From Acidimicrobiaceae bacterium RAAP-2 (lineage in GTDB: Bacteria > Actinomycetota > Acidimicrobiia > Acidimicrobiales > RAAP-2): 64,000 bases of DNA. Shown piece by piece: positions 28,986 to 37,367 of this stretch (within the stretch, counting starts at the first letter, position 1; every line of letters starts with the position of its first letter). Made by a program: the position numbers and the translations under genes. Below the pieces are notes generated by a model, which was not told the DNA's origin, made no database searches, and was given only the letters and a program-made list of their open reading frames with translations. The DNA lies in NCBI GenBank assembly GCA_001443545.1, contig LMAD01000003.1, positions 1 through 64,000 of the forward strand, written 5' to 3'.

Positions 28986-30281
28986 CTAGGCGGCGAAGGC
29001 GGCGCGCAGCGCCGACGTGAACTCGTCGACGAACCGGCCCTCGAGCGCTTCGACCATCACGCGCACGACCGGCTCGGTGCCCGAGGGGCGCACGACCAGT
29101 CGCCAGTCCCCGTCGAGGAGGTGATAGCGCGCGACGAGTTCCTCGCTCAGGCGACGCACCACCTCGTCGTCATAGTCCTCGCGCGCCACGTTGACGAGCG
29201 CCTGGGGCACCCGGCTCCAGGCCGCGCTCGCCTGAACGGCGAGCGGTCCGCGCCGCGCGACGAGGTCGAGCAGGAGCATCCCGGTCAAGAGCCCGTCACC
29301 GGTGGGCGCCAGCTCACAGAAGATCAGGTGGCCGGACTGCTCACCGCCGAAGCACCACCGGCGCTCCTCGAGCGCGAGCAGGACGTTGCGGTCGCCCACG
29401 TCGGTCTCGACGACCTCGACCGACTCCGCGGCGAGTGCGCGGCGCAGCCCGAGGTTCGACATCGTGGTCACCACGACCCCGCCGCCGAGCTCGCGGCGAC
29501 TCGCCAGGTCCAGCGCGAAGAGCACCATGAGGTCATCGCCGTCGCGCACCGTTCCGGTCGCGTCCACGGCGATGAGCCGGTCGGCGTCGCCGTCGAAGGC
29601 GAGGCCGAGGTCCGCGCCGAGCTCGCGCACCGCGGCGACGAGGTCCTCGACGTGGGTCGAGCCGCACCGCTCGTTGATGTTTCGCCCATTCGGTCGGTCG
29701 TGGAGCACGCTGACGCGCGCACCACTCGCGCCGATCAGTGCCGGCGCGACCGCGCTCGCGGCGCCGTTGGCGCAGTCGAGCACGACGTGCAGCGCGCTGA
29801 AGTCACCGGGCACGAGCTCGCGCAGCAGTGCCACGTATTGGCCGGCGGCGGCGTCGTCCACCACGACGTCGCGCGCGAGGTCGGCCGGGGCGGGGGCGGC
29901 GACCTCGAGGGCCGCGGCGAGGACCGCCTCGGTGAGGTGGTCGAGCTTGGTGCCGCCCGGTCCGAGGACCTTCAGCCCGTTGTCGAAGTAGGGATTGTGC
30001 GAGGCCGACACCACCACCCCGACGCTGGCACGCGCCCGAGCGACGACGGCCACGCCGGGCGTCGGGATGACCCCGAGGTCGGTCGCCTCGGCGCCGCCGT
30101 CCACGAGACCGGCGAGCACCGCGCGCGCGAGGACCGGTGAACTCTCACGGGTGTCGTACCCGACGACGACCGGGGCGTCGAAGACGGCGGCCACGGAACG
30201 ACCGAGCCGGTAGGCGAGGTCGACCGAGACGTCGTCGTAGGCGCGCCCGCGAATGCCGTCCGTGCCGAAGCGCACGGCCAC
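28986..30281 (-). CDS. glmM: Phosphoglucosamine mutase GlmM
   Basis: GlmM converts glucosamine-6-phosphate to glucosamine-1-phosphate. The 431-residue protein has VRFGTDGIRGRA at its start, the phosphoserine loop VSASHNP (Ser94), the metal-binding DGDADRLIAVD, the sugar-binding GGEQSGHLIF and the C-terminal phosphate-binding RPSGTEPVVRVM. All four catalytic motifs are intact. It starts at a GTG three bases after rpsI and lies just before glmS, so consecutive steps of UDP-GlcNAc synthesis are cotranscribed with ribosomal genes. Confidence 0.97.
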   Translation of the reverse strand: MAVRFGTDGIRGRAYDDVSVDLAYRLGRSVAAVFDAPVVVGYDTRESSPVLARAVLAGLVDGGAEATDLGVIPTPGVAVVARARASVGVVVSASHNPYFDNGLKVLGPGGTKLDHLTEAVLAAALEVAAPAPADLARDVVVDDAAAGQYVALLRELVPGDFSALHVVLDCANGAASAVAPALIGASGARVSVLHDRPNGRNINERCGSTHVEDLVAAVRELGADLGLAFDGDADRLIAVDATGTVRDGDDLMVLFALDLASRRELGGGVVVTTMSNLGLRRALAAESVEVVETDVGDRNVLLALEERRWCFGGEQSGHLIFCELAPTGDGLLTGMLLLDLVARRGPLAVQASAAWSRVPQALVNVAREDYDDEVVRRLSEELVARYHLLDGDWRLVVRPSGTEPVVRVMVEALEGRFVDEFTSALRAAFAA

Positions 30282-30284
30282 CGA

Positions 30285-30674
30285 CTAACGCTTCGAGTAC
30301 TGGGGAGCCTTACGGGCCTTCTTGAGGCCGTACTTCTTGGTCTCCTTCTTACGCGCGTCACGCGTCAAGAGACCGGCCTTCTTCAGGGCCGGGCGAACGG
30401 TCTCGTCGACTTCGAGCAGCGAGCGCGCAATGCCCAGGCGCAGCGCGCCGGCCTGACCGGCGACGCCGCCACCCTCGAGGGTCGCGTCGATGTCGTAGTT
30501 CTGCTGCACGTCGATGAGGCGCAGCGGCTCCATCACCATCTGGCGGTGCGTCGCCGAGGTGAAGTAGTTATCGAAGGCCCGGTGGTTGATCGTGATGGTG
30601 CCGGTGCCGGGGCGAAGGCGCACGCGTGCGACGGCCTCCTTACGACGTCCGGTGGTCTGAATAGGCGTGGTCAT
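30285..30674 (-). CDS. rpsI: 30S ribosomal protein S9
   Basis: A 129-residue S9. It has [18 protein letters not shown] at the N-terminus, the [17 protein letters not shown] core, and the basic tail ending QYSKR whose last arginine reaches the P-site tRNA anticodon loop. It follows rplM by 8 bases, the universal rplM-rpsI pair. Confidence 0.98.
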   Translation of the reverse strand: MTTPIQTTGRRKEAVARVRLRPGTGTITINHRAFDNYFTSATHRQMVMEPLRLIDVQQNYDIDATLEGGGVAGQAGALRLGIARSLLEVDETVRPALKKAGLLTRDARKKETKKYGLKKARKAPQYSKR

Positions 30675-30682
30675 CAGTCTCC

Positions 30683-31129
30683 TTAACCGCGGCGGATCGC
30701 CGAGGTGTCAAACGGTACGGGCTGCTGAGCCGCGTGGGGGTGGACGGGGCCGGCGTAGACGAAGAGCTTCTCCATCTGGGCGCGGCCGAGGCGGTTGTGG
30801 GGCACCATGCCCTTGACCGCGTCGAAGACCAACGTCGTCGGGTTCTCGGCGAGCAGCTTCGTCCACGACGTCGAGCGCAGCCCACCCGGGTAGCCCGAGT
30901 GGTGATAGGCGAACTTCTGGGCCGCCTTGTTCGCGGTGAGCACGACCTTGTCGGCGTTGACGATGACCACGAAGTCACCGGTGTCCATGTGGGGCGCGAA
31001 GTAGGTCCGGTGCTTGCCGCGCAGCAACGCGGCGACGACGGTCGAGAGTCGACCGAGCACTAATCCTTCGGCGTCGATGACGTGCCAGGCACGCGTGATG
31101 TCGTTAGCTTTCGGGCTATAGGTACGCAC
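30683..31129 (-). CDS. rplM: 50S ribosomal protein L13
   Basis: A 148-residue L13. Conserved segments include [44 protein letters not shown] [15 protein letters not shown] and [13 protein letters not shown]. It is the first gene after the M13 peptidase stop and has its own likely promoter in the 85-base gap. Confidence 0.98.
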   Translation of the reverse strand: MRTYSPKANDITRAWHVIDAEGLVLGRLSTVVAALLRGKHRTYFAPHMDTGDFVVIVNADKVVLTANKAAQKFAYHHSGYPGGLRSTSWTKLLAENPTTLVFDAVKGMVPHNRLGRAQMEKLFVYAGPVHPHAAQQPVPFDTSAIRRG

Positions 31130-31179
31130 AGTTCTTCCTTACCAGGCCCCGCCGCCACGACGGGCTCGGGGGACTCTCT

Positions 31180-31208
31180 AGCCTACAAACTCCAGAGACC
31201 CGAGGCAA
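31180..31208 (-). promoter_or_regulatory. Candidate promoter of rplM-rpsI
   Basis: On the minus strand TTGCCT (31203-31208) and TAGGCT (31180-31185) are separated by 17 bases, about 50 bases upstream of the rplM start. It suggests that rplM-rpsI-glmM-glmS can be transcribed independently of the upstream ribosomal genes. Confidence 0.55.
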
Positions 31209-31214
31209 GTTGAG

Positions 31215-33161
31215 TTACCAGATGGTGACGCGCTCGCTCGCAGCGAGCCACAGGGCGTCGCCCTCGACGACGCCGAAGGCCTCGTAGAAGACGTCCAGGT
31301 TGCGCACGACCTGGTTACAGCGGAATTCCGGTGGGCTGTGGGGATCGATGGCCAGTAGCCGCTCGGCCTCGGCCGGTCGCGCGATGTGGCGCCAGCTGAG
31401 CGCCCAGGCGAGCAGGAACCGCTGGGCGCCGGTCAATCCGTCGATCACCGGGTCCGGTCCGTCGCCGCGGGCGATCTGGTAGGCCCGCCAGGCGATGCCC
31501 AGCCCCCCCAGGTCGCCAATGTTCTCACCGATGGTCAGCCCGCCGTTCACGTGCTGGGAGGGCACCGTACGCGGCACCAGGGCGTCGTACTGGTCGATCA
31601 GGACCTTGGTCTTGGCCTCGAAGGCGGTGCGGTCGGCCGCCTCCCACCAGTCGGCCAGTCGGCCCGATCCGTCGAACTTCGAGCCCTGGTCGTCGAAGCC
31701 GTGGCCGATCTCGTGGCCAATCACGGCGCCGATGGCGCCGTAGTTGGCCGCGTCGTCTCGGTCCGCGTCGAAGAAGGGTGGCTGGAGGATCGCCGCGGGG
31801 AAGACGATCTCGTTCATCCCGGGGTTGTAGTAGGCGTTCACCGTCTGGGGCGTCATGAACCACTCGTCGCGGTCGACCGGCTGGCCGATCTTGGCCAGTT
31901 GGCGGTCGAACTCGAAGGCGGCCGCGGCGCGCACGTTGGCCATCAGGTCGGTCGCGTCGACCGACAGCGCCGAGTAGTCGCGCCACCGCGGCGGGTACCC
32001 GATCTTGGGGGTGAAGGCGGCCAGCTTCTCCAGGGCGCGGGCGCGGGTCGCCTCGCCCATCCACGACAGGGTCTCGATGGACGCTCGATAGGCCGCGACC
32101 AGGTTGGCCACGAGCTCGTCCATCCGGGCCTTGGCCGACGGGGCGAAGTGGGCCTCGACGTAGAGTCGACCCACCGCCTCGCCCATGGCGCCCTCGACCA
32201 GGGCGACGGCGCGCTTCCAGCGCGCGCGCAGCTCGGGGGCGCCGGTCAGGGTGCGTCCGTAGAAGTCGAAGTGGGCCTCGACGAAGGGCGACGACAGGTA
32301 GGCCGAGGCCCCGCGCACGACCTGCCAGGAGAGCCAGTCGCGCCACGCCGCCAGGTGGGCCTCGTCGAGCAGGGCGACCAGGTTCGTGGTGAAGCTGGGC
32401 TGGCGCAGCACCAGTTCGCCGAGTGCCCCCCGGCCCACGGCGTTGAACCAGTCGCCCAGCACCTCGGCCTGCGCGAGCACGGCGTCGAGCGTGCGCAGGT
32501 TGTAGGTGGCGCTCATGTCGCGCGAGGCGACGGCGTCCCAGTGACCACCGGCCAGTTCGCTCTCCAGGGCCATCACGCGCTCGGCGCGCGCGGCCGCGTC
32601 GTCGAGCCCCGCGAGCTCGAGGGTGCGCGCCACGTGGGCGACGAAGGCGCTACGTACGTCGGCGAAGTGGTCCTCGCGGTAGTAGCTCTCGTCGGGCAGG
32701 GACAGGCCGCCCTGTTCGAGGAAGACCAGGTAGCGCTCGGGGTCGCCGGGGTCGTTGTCCACGAAGAGCTGATAGAAGCCGGCCAGTCCCTCGCGCTCGA
32801 GGGAGCCGACGAGGGCCACGAACGACGGGATCGAGCGCACCGCGGCGACCTGGGCGAGCCTCGCCGCGATCGGGGCGGCCCCCAGGGATTCGATCCGCTC
32901 CTCGTCGAGGAAGCTCGCGTAGAGGTCGCCCAGGCGCCGGGCGTCGGTGCCCGAATCGGCCTCGCGCGCGGCCTCGACGATCTCGCGCACGTGGCGCTCG
33001 GCCGCCTCGGCGAGCAGCCAGAAGGTCCCGTAACTCGCACGGTCCTCGGGGATGGGCGTCGCGTCGAACCAGCGCTGGTTCACGTAACCGAAGAGGTCGT
33101 CCTGGGGTCGGATACTCGGGTCCAGTTCAGCGGGATCGATGCCGGCGTTCGCGGTGGTCAT
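31215..33161 (-). other. M13 (neprilysin/PepO-like) peptidase segment with possible internal start
   Basis: 648 residues if started at the ATG at 33159-33161 (MTTANAGIDPAELD). It resembles cytoplasmic PepO and mycobacterial Zmp1: no signal peptide, an N-terminal PQDDLFGYVNQRW region, HEIGH and ENIGD zinc ligands, and the ending EFRCNQVVRNLDVFYEAF. The upstream bases before this ATG give only a weak ribosome-binding site. It would cut oligopeptides. Its position downstream of truA is unusual for the ribosomal cluster. Confidence 0.75.
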
Positions 33162-34034
33162 GACGGGAGAGCCTACCGAGCGCCACGCACCGGCGCGACC
33201 GGACGGACCGCCGTGGGCGTCGTCGTAGCCGACCGCCGCCAGCGCCAGTCCCGACGCGGGGGCCGGGGCCGGCAGTCGTTCGGCCCGGCCCGACGTCAGC
33301 CGGTCCTCGAACTGCGCCGGCGAGAGCGCCCCGCGACCGACCGCGACGAGGGCACCGACGAGTCGGCGAACCTGGTTGTGGCAGAAGGCGTTCGCCCGAA
33401 TCCAAAAGACGAGGAACTCCCCGGTGACGCCGAGGGCCAGCTCGTCGGGCTGGGTGTCCCATCGCGCCTCGTAGACGTGACGCACCAGGGGCTCGCCGGC
33501 GGCCTTGTCGGGCGCGCGCTTGCAGAAGGCGCGAAAGTCGTGGACGCCGACCAGTCGCGACGACGCGTCATTCATGGCCCCCACGTCGAGTGTCCCCTCG
33601 ACGGCCCAGGCGAGCGCGTCCGTGGGACCGAGCGCTGGGCCCGTCGTCACCAGGTAGCGATAGCCGCGCCACGTGGCGTCGAAGCGCGCGTGGAACTCGG
33701 GGATGATCCGCGCCTCGCGCACGACGACGCGGCCGCGCAGTTGGTGGTTGAGCGAGCGCACCAGCGACTCGATCCCCGCTTCGTCGACGCTCGAGCGCGC
33801 CAGGTCGAGCGAGATGACCTGGGCCAGGGCGTGCACGCCGGCGTCGGTGCGCCCGGCGCCCACGATGAACGGTGGCGCGTCGAGGCGAAGGCTTCGCGCG
33901 ATGGCCTCGCCCAGGTGACCCACGACCGTCTCACGGCCGGGTTGCGGGGCGAAGCCGGCGAAGGCCGCCCCGTCGTAGGCGAGATCGAATCGCCACCGAA
34001 GGACGGCGGTCGGGTCTAGATCAGACGAACTCAA
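31215..34034 (-). CDS. truA: Single open frame: TruA pseudouridine synthase joined to an M13 zinc peptidase
   Basis: An uninterrupted 939-codon frame. Residues about 10-275 are TruA, which makes pseudouridine at tRNA positions 38-40: RFDLAYDGAAFAGFAPQPG, the catalytic Asp64 in GAGRTDAGVHA, HNQVRRLVGALVAVGRG and the usual ending VGYDD. From residue 292 a complete M13 (neprilysin-like) metallopeptidase follows, with VNAYYNPGMNEIVFPA, zinc motif HEIGH at 774-778 and the third ligand Glu837 in ENIGDLGG. The TruA part has normal length and no stop of its own. Either this is a real fusion, the peptidase is separately translated from the internal ATG at 33161, or an indel removed a stop. The start is a TTG inside the end of rplQ. 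Confidence 0.85.
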   Translation of the reverse strand: MSSSDLDPTAVLRWRFDLAYDGAAFAGFAPQPGRETVVGHLGEAIARSLRLDAPPFIVGAGRTDAGVHALAQVISLDLARSSVDEAGIESLVRSLNHQLRGRVVVREARIIPEFHARFDATWRGYRYLVTTGPALGPTDALAWAVEGTLDVGAMNDASSRLVGVHDFRAFCKRAPDKAAGEPLVRHVYEARWDTQPDELALGVTGEFLVFWIRANAFCHNQVRRLVGALVAVGRGALSPAQFEDRLTSGRAERLPAPAPASGLALAAVGYDDAHGGPSGRAGAWRSVGSPVMTTANAGIDPAELDPSIRPQDDLFGYVNQRWFDATPIPEDRASYGTFWLLAEAAERHVREIVEAAREADSGTDARRLGDLYASFLDEERIESLGAAPIAARLAQVAAVRSIPSFVALVGSLEREGLAGFYQLFVDNDPGDPERYLVFLEQGGLSLPDESYYREDHFADVRSAFVAHVARTLELAGLDDAAARAERVMALESELAGGHWDAVASRDMSATYNLRTLDAVLAQAEVLGDWFNAVGRGALGELVLRQPSFTTNLVALLDEAHLAAWRDWLSWQVVRGASAYLSSPFVEAHFDFYGRTLTGAPELRARWKRAVALVEGAMGEAVGRLYVEAHFAPSAKARMDELVANLVAAYRASIETLSWMGEATRARALEKLAAFTPKIGYPPRWRDYSALSVDATDLMANVRAAAAFEFDRQLAKIGQPVDRDEWFMTPQTVNAYYNPGMNEIVFPAAILQPPFFDADRDDAANYGAIGAVIGHEIGHGFDDQGSKFDGSGRLADWWEAADRTAFEAKTKVLIDQYDALVPRTVPSQHVNGGLTIGENIGDLGGLGIAWRAYQIARGDGPDPVIDGLTGAQRFLLAWALSWRHIARPAEAERLLAIDPHSPPEFRCNQVVRNLDVFYEAFGVVEGDALWLAASERVTIW

Positions 34035-34383
34035 TACGCGCCATCGGGGCGTTGTCGCCCTGACGCGGCCCGAGCTTCAAGATCCGGGTGTACCCACCGG
34101 GCCGGTCCGTGTACCGCGGCGCGATCTCGGTGAAGAGCTTCTGGGCCATGTCCTTGTCGCGGATGAAGGCGATCACCCGGCGTTGGGCGTGGACCGATCC
34201 CGCCGGCGAGTTCTTCGCCGCCGTGACGACCTTCTCGACGATGGGGCGCAACGCCTTGGCCTTGGCCTCGGTCGTCACGATGGATTCGGCCGCGATCATC
34301 GAGGCGACCAGGTTGCCCATCATGGCCTTCTGGTGAGCGTTGTCGCCCCCGAATCGCTTGCCCTTGGTGGGAGTCCCGCGCAT
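34021..34383 (-). CDS. rplQ: 50S ribosomal protein L17
   Basis: A 120-residue L17 beginning MRGTPTKGKRFGGDNAHQKAM, with the conserved ITTEAKAKALRP-type segment (VTTEAKAKALRPIVEKVVT) and the C-terminal GGYTRILKLGPRQGDNAPM. It follows rpoA by two bases, the standard rpoA-rplQ end of the alpha operon. Confidence 0.98.
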   Translation of the reverse strand: MRGTPTKGKRFGGDNAHQKAMMGNLVASMIAAESIVTTEAKAKALRPIVEKVVTAAKNSPAGSVHAQRRVIAFIRDKDMAQKLFTEIAPRYTDRPGGYTRILKLGPRQGDNAPMARIEFV

Positions 34384-34385
34384 GA

Positions 34386-35327
34386 CTAGTCCTCTACTCG
34401 AAGTGAGAGACCGCGCTCGTCGAGGCGGTCGTTGACGTCCTTCAGCGACGTGGCGCCGAAGTTGGTGATCGAGGTGAGGTCACGCTCGGTCGCGTTGATC
34501 AGCTGGGCCACCGTGTTGATGCCCGCGCGCTTCAGGCAGTTACGCGAACGCTCGGTGAGCCCGAGCTCCTCGATCCGGATGTCGAGCTCGCTGGCCGCGG
34601 CCTGGGCCGTGCCGACGTCGCCCAGCTCCAGGGCCGGCGCCTCTTCGTCGAAGTGGGCGATCAGCTCGACGAGCGAGCCGAGCGTCTTGCCGGCCGAAGA
34701 CAACGCCTCGGCGGGGCTGACGGACCCGTCGGTCTCGACCTCGATGACCAGGCGGTCGAAGTCCTTGGACTGCTCGACGCGCACCGGCTCGACCTCGAAG
34801 CTCACGCGGCGTACCGGTGAGAAGATCGCGTCGAGCGGGATCACGCCGATCGTGGACGTGCCCTTGTTGCCCTCGGCGCCGACGTAGCCCTTGCCACGCT
34901 CGACGGTCAGCTCGAAGCTCAGCGTGCTCTTGGGCGAGGTCAGGTAGGCCAGGTGGAGGTCACCGTTCAGGACCTCGACGTCGGCGGTCGTCGAGAGGTC
35001 CGACGCGAGCACCGGGCCCTCACCACGCTTGTCGAGGCGCAAGACGACCGGCTCGTCGCTGTGCACGCGCAGGAGCAGGTCCTTCAGGTTCAAGCAGATG
35101 TCCTGGACGTCTTCCTTCACGCCCTCGATGACGCCGAACTCGTGCAGGACGGCGTCGAACTTCACGCGGGTCGCGGCCGCGCCCGGGATCGACGACAGCA
35201 GCGTGCGACGCAGCGAGTTGCCGAGCGTGTGTCCGAAGCCGGGGTCGAGTGGTCCGATGCCGAAGGTCTGGCGGTGGTTCTCCTCGTCGCCGATGGCGTC
35301 GATGGTCGGTCGTTGGATGATCAGCAT
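34386..35327 (-). CDS. rpoA: DNA-directed RNA polymerase subunit alpha
   Basis: A 313-residue alpha subunit. The N-terminal assembly domain has FGIGPLDPGFGHTLGNSLRR and the dimerisation and beta-binding regions. After a linker near residues 225-245, the C-terminal DNA- and activator-binding domain carries the helix-hairpin-helix segment IEELGLTERSRNCLKRAGI and ends LRVED. The last gene before it is rpsD, 30 bases upstream. All domains are complete. Confidence 0.98.
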   Translation of the reverse strand: MLIIQRPTIDAIGDEENHRQTFGIGPLDPGFGHTLGNSLRRTLLSSIPGAAATRVKFDAVLHEFGVIEGVKEDVQDICLNLKDLLLRVHSDEPVVLRLDKRGEGPVLASDLSTTADVEVLNGDLHLAYLTSPKSTLSFELTVERGKGYVGAEGNKGTSTIGVIPLDAIFSPVRRVSFEVEPVRVEQSKDFDRLVIEVETDGSVSPAEALSSAGKTLGSLVELIAHFDEEAPALELGDVGTAQAAASELDIRIEELGLTERSRNCLKRAGINTVAQLINATERDLTSITNFGATSLKDVNDRLDERGLSLRVED

Positions 35328-35357
35328 GCGGGCTCCTTCTGGGACTACGGACTGCGA

Positions 35358-36002
35358 TTACTTCGAGTACAACTCGACGATGAGCTGCTCGCGGATTGAC
35401 TCGTCAATCTGTTCGCGCTGGGGTACGACGCGCACGGTGACGGCGAAACCGTCCTCGCCCTTCTCCAGCCAACCCGGGACCGAGCGGTCCATGATGTCGA
35501 GGTTGCGCTTGACGTTGAAGTTCTCGCGCGTGGCGACCTTCAGGGTCACGACGTCACCGGGGCGGACCCGGAAACTGGGGATGGTGACGCGCTTGGCGTT
35601 CACGGTGACGTGACCGTGGCGCACGAACTGGCGGGCCTGGGCGCGCGAAGCGCCCCACCCGGCGCGGTAGGCGACGTTGTCCAGACGCGTCTCGAGGAAC
35701 TGCAGCAGGTTCGTGCCCGTGATGCCGGGACGACGACTCGCCTCCTCGTACAGGTTGCGGAACTGCTTCTCGAGCAGGCCGTAGATGCGACGCGCCTTCT
35801 GCTTCTCGCGCAGCTGGGTCAGGTACTCCGAGCCCTGACGCTGGCGATCGCGACCGTGCATGCCCGGCGGGAAGGCGCGGGTCTGGCGGTCGGAGTTCTC
35901 CGACACGGGGCACTTGAGGGTGAAGCAGCGCTCCCCCTTCAAGAAGAGCTTGGTGCGCTCACGTCGACAGAGTCGGCAGACGGGACCGGTGTAACGAGCC
36001 AT
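35358..36002 (-). CDS. rpsD: 30S ribosomal protein S4
   Basis: A 214-residue S4, an early 16S rRNA-binding protein and translational repressor in other bacteria. The N-terminus is the zinc-binding form, with cysteines in VCRLCRRER and RCFTLKCP, followed by the S4 RNA-binding domain (RLDNVAYRAGWGASRAQARQ, VRHGHVTVNAKRV). Confidence 0.98.
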   Translation of the reverse strand: MARYTGPVCRLCRRERTKLFLKGERCFTLKCPVSENSDRQTRAFPPGMHGRDRQRQGSEYLTQLREKQKARRIYGLLEKQFRNLYEEASRRPGITGTNLLQFLETRLDNVAYRAGWGASRAQARQFVRHGHVTVNAKRVTIPSFRVRPGDVVTLKVATRENFNVKRNLDIMDRSVPGWLEKGEDGFAVTVRVVPQREQIDESIREQLIVELYSK

Positions 36003-36011
36003 GATTCTTCC

Positions 36012-36410
36012 TTAGCCTCGACGACGCTTCTTCGGGCGACACCCGTTGTGCGGTAACGGCGTGACGTCCTTGATGGCCACCACTTCGATTCCGGCCGCGG
36101 CGAGCGAGCGGATCGCCGTCTCGCGCCCCGAACCGGGGCCGCGGACTAGGACGTCGACCTTCTTCACGCCGTGCTCCATCGCCGCGCGCGCGCACTTCTC
36201 GGCGGCCAGCTGGGCGGCGAAGGGCGTCGACTTACGCGAGCCCTTGAAGCCGACGTTGCCCGACGAGGCCCACGAGAGCACGTTGCCCTCGGGGTCGGTG
36301 ATCGACACGATCGTGTTGTTGAACGAGCTCTTGATGTGAGCCACGCCGAAGGCGACGTTCTTGCGCTCCTTGCGGCGTCCCTTGCGGGCGTTGGTGGTGG
36401 GCTTCGCCAT
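36012..36410 (-). CDS. rpsK: 30S ribosomal protein S11
   Basis: A 132-residue S11, part of the platform. It has the core [20 protein letters not shown] and [15 protein letters not shown], the [13 protein letters not shown] motif and the basic ending [15 protein letters not shown]. Its start overlaps the rpsM stop by one base. Confidence 0.98.
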   Translation of the reverse strand: MAKPTTNARKGRRKERKNVAFGVAHIKSSFNNTIVSITDPEGNVLSWASSGNVGFKGSRKSTPFAAQLAAEKCARAAMEHGVKKVDVLVRGPGSGRETAIRSLAAAGIEVVAIKDVTPLPHNGCRPKKRRRG

Positions 36411-36787
36411 TACTTGGTTACCTTCTTCTTACCGGCGACGGTGCGCTTGGGTCCCTTGCGGGTGCGGGCGTTGGTGCGGGTGCGCTGACCGCGAACGGGC
36501 AGCCCCTTGCGGTGACGGATGCCCTGGAGGCAGTTAATCTCCATCTTGCGCTTGATGTCCTGGGCGACGTCACGACGCAGGTCACCCTCCACGGTGACGT
36601 TCTGGTCGATGTACGTACGCAGCTTGTTGACGTCGCCGTCGGTGAGGTCCTTCACGCGGATCGACTCGTCGATCTCGGTGGCGGCACAGATCTTCTGCGC
36701 GGTCGTGGGACCGACGCCGAAGATGTAGGTGAGTGCGATCACCGTGCGCTTGTCACGCGGGATGTCGACACCGGCAATACGAGCCAT
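36410..36787 (-). CDS. rpsM: 30S ribosomal protein S13
   Basis: A 125-residue S13 of the subunit head. It starts [21 protein letters not shown], and has [18 protein letters not shown] before a long lysine-rich tail (GKKKVTK). It follows rpmJ by 10 bases. Confidence 0.98.
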   Translation of the reverse strand: MARIAGVDIPRDKRTVIALTYIFGVGPTTAQKICAATEIDESIRVKDLTDGDVNKLRTYIDQNVTVEGDLRRDVAQDIKRKMEINCLQGIRHRKGLPVRGQRTRTNARTRKGPKRTVAGKKKVTK

Positions 36788-36797
36788 CTTTTCTCTC

Positions 36798-36911
36798 CTA
36801 GCCCTGACGCTGCTTGTGACGCGGGTTCTCGCAGATCACGCGGACGTGACCGTTCCGGCGAATGACTTTGCACTTCTCACACATGGTCTTGACGCTGGCG
36901 CGAACCTTCAT
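36798..36911 (-). CDS. rpmJ: 50S ribosomal protein L36 (zinc-binding form)
   Basis: A 37-residue protein, [19 protein letters not shown] then [18 protein letters not shown]. The three cysteines and one histidine (C-x2-C, C, H) are the zinc site, so this is the C-plus form. It lies 24 bases after infA and before rpsM in the standard order. Confidence 0.97.
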   Translation of the reverse strand: MKVRASVKTMCEKCKVIRRNGHVRVICENPRHKQRQG

Positions 36912-36935
36912 GTCTTCTCTCTCGACTGGTCCTGA

Positions 36936-37160
36936 TTATTTGTAGCGATAGGTGATGCGGCCGCGGGTCATGTCGTAGGGCGTGATCTCCACCTGGACCT
37001 TGTCACCCGGCAGGATACGGATGCGGTGCATGCGCATCTTGCCCGAGCTGTGCGCGAGGACGGTGTACCCGTTCTCCAACTCGACGCGAAACATGGCGTT
37101 CGGTAGTGGCTCGACGACCGTTCCCTCAACGGTGAACGCGTCTTCCTTCGGCTTACTCAG
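36936..37160 (-). CDS. infA: Translation initiation factor IF-1, with a CTG start codon
   Basis: IF-1 blocks the ribosomal A site during initiation. The 74-residue S1/OB-fold protein reads [50 protein letters not shown] and ends RGRITYRYK. The frame has no ATG, GTG or TTG until residue 23, inside the conserved core. The only sensible start is the CTG at 37158-37160, preceded 8 bases earlier by a strong AAGGAG ribosome-binding site. It is the first gene of the infA-rpmJ-rpsM-rpsK-rpsD-rpoA-rplQ operon. Confidence 0.93.
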   Translation of the reverse strand: MSKPKEDAFTVEGTVVEPLPNAMFRVELENGYTVLAHSSGKMRMHRIRILPGDKVQVEITPYDMTRGRITYRYK

Positions 37161-37188
37161 GTTCCTTCTCCTTGTTACGGCAAAACGA

Positions 37189-37228
37189 CGACGAGCGACT
37201 CGTCGCAGATGACCGTGGGCTCGCCCAC
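37189..37228 (-). promoter_or_regulatory. Two tandem hairpins in the infA leader
   Basis: In the minus-strand transcript, GTGGGC and GCCCAC (arms within 37215-37228) form one hairpin. CGACGAG and CTCGTCG (37189-37205, 3-base loop) form a second, followed by TCGTTTTG. The second hairpin ends about 28 bases before the infA start and looks like a weak attenuator. Confidence 0.45.
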
Positions 37229-37241
37229 AGGTCGGCTGACC

Positions 37242-37269
37242 ATTCTACCGTTTTTTTCGCGGAACGCAA
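37242..37269 (-). promoter_or_regulatory. Candidate infA operon promoter
   Basis: Minus-strand TTGCGT (37264-37269) and TAGAAT (37242-37247) are 16 bases apart, giving a leader of about 75 bases. The -35 lies inside an 18-base inverted repeat (37261-37278, GGAACGC and GCGTTCC around AAAA). Confidence 0.55.
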
Positions 37270-37367
37270 AAGCGTTCCCCGATCCGACCGCTCCGCGCCG
37301 TTCCACGGGCCCAAAAAGTGACCCCCGGCCCTAGTGAGGGTGGGCAAAGTCGGTTCATGCTGGGTAG

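Noticed and set aside
31386..34019. 877-codon plus-strand open frame opposite the TruA-M13 frame
   Set aside because: The minus strand has full TruA and M13 active-site motifs; the plus-strand product is compositionally a shadow.
37261..37278. Inverted repeat read as a terminator
   Set aside because: The T-run lies on the wrong side for both strands, and the repeat overlaps the candidate infA -35 element.
37300..37367. DosR-type box upstream of the split-barrel gene
   Set aside because: GACTTTGCCC on the minus strand resembles half of the consensus, but the second half does not match and the spacing is wrong.
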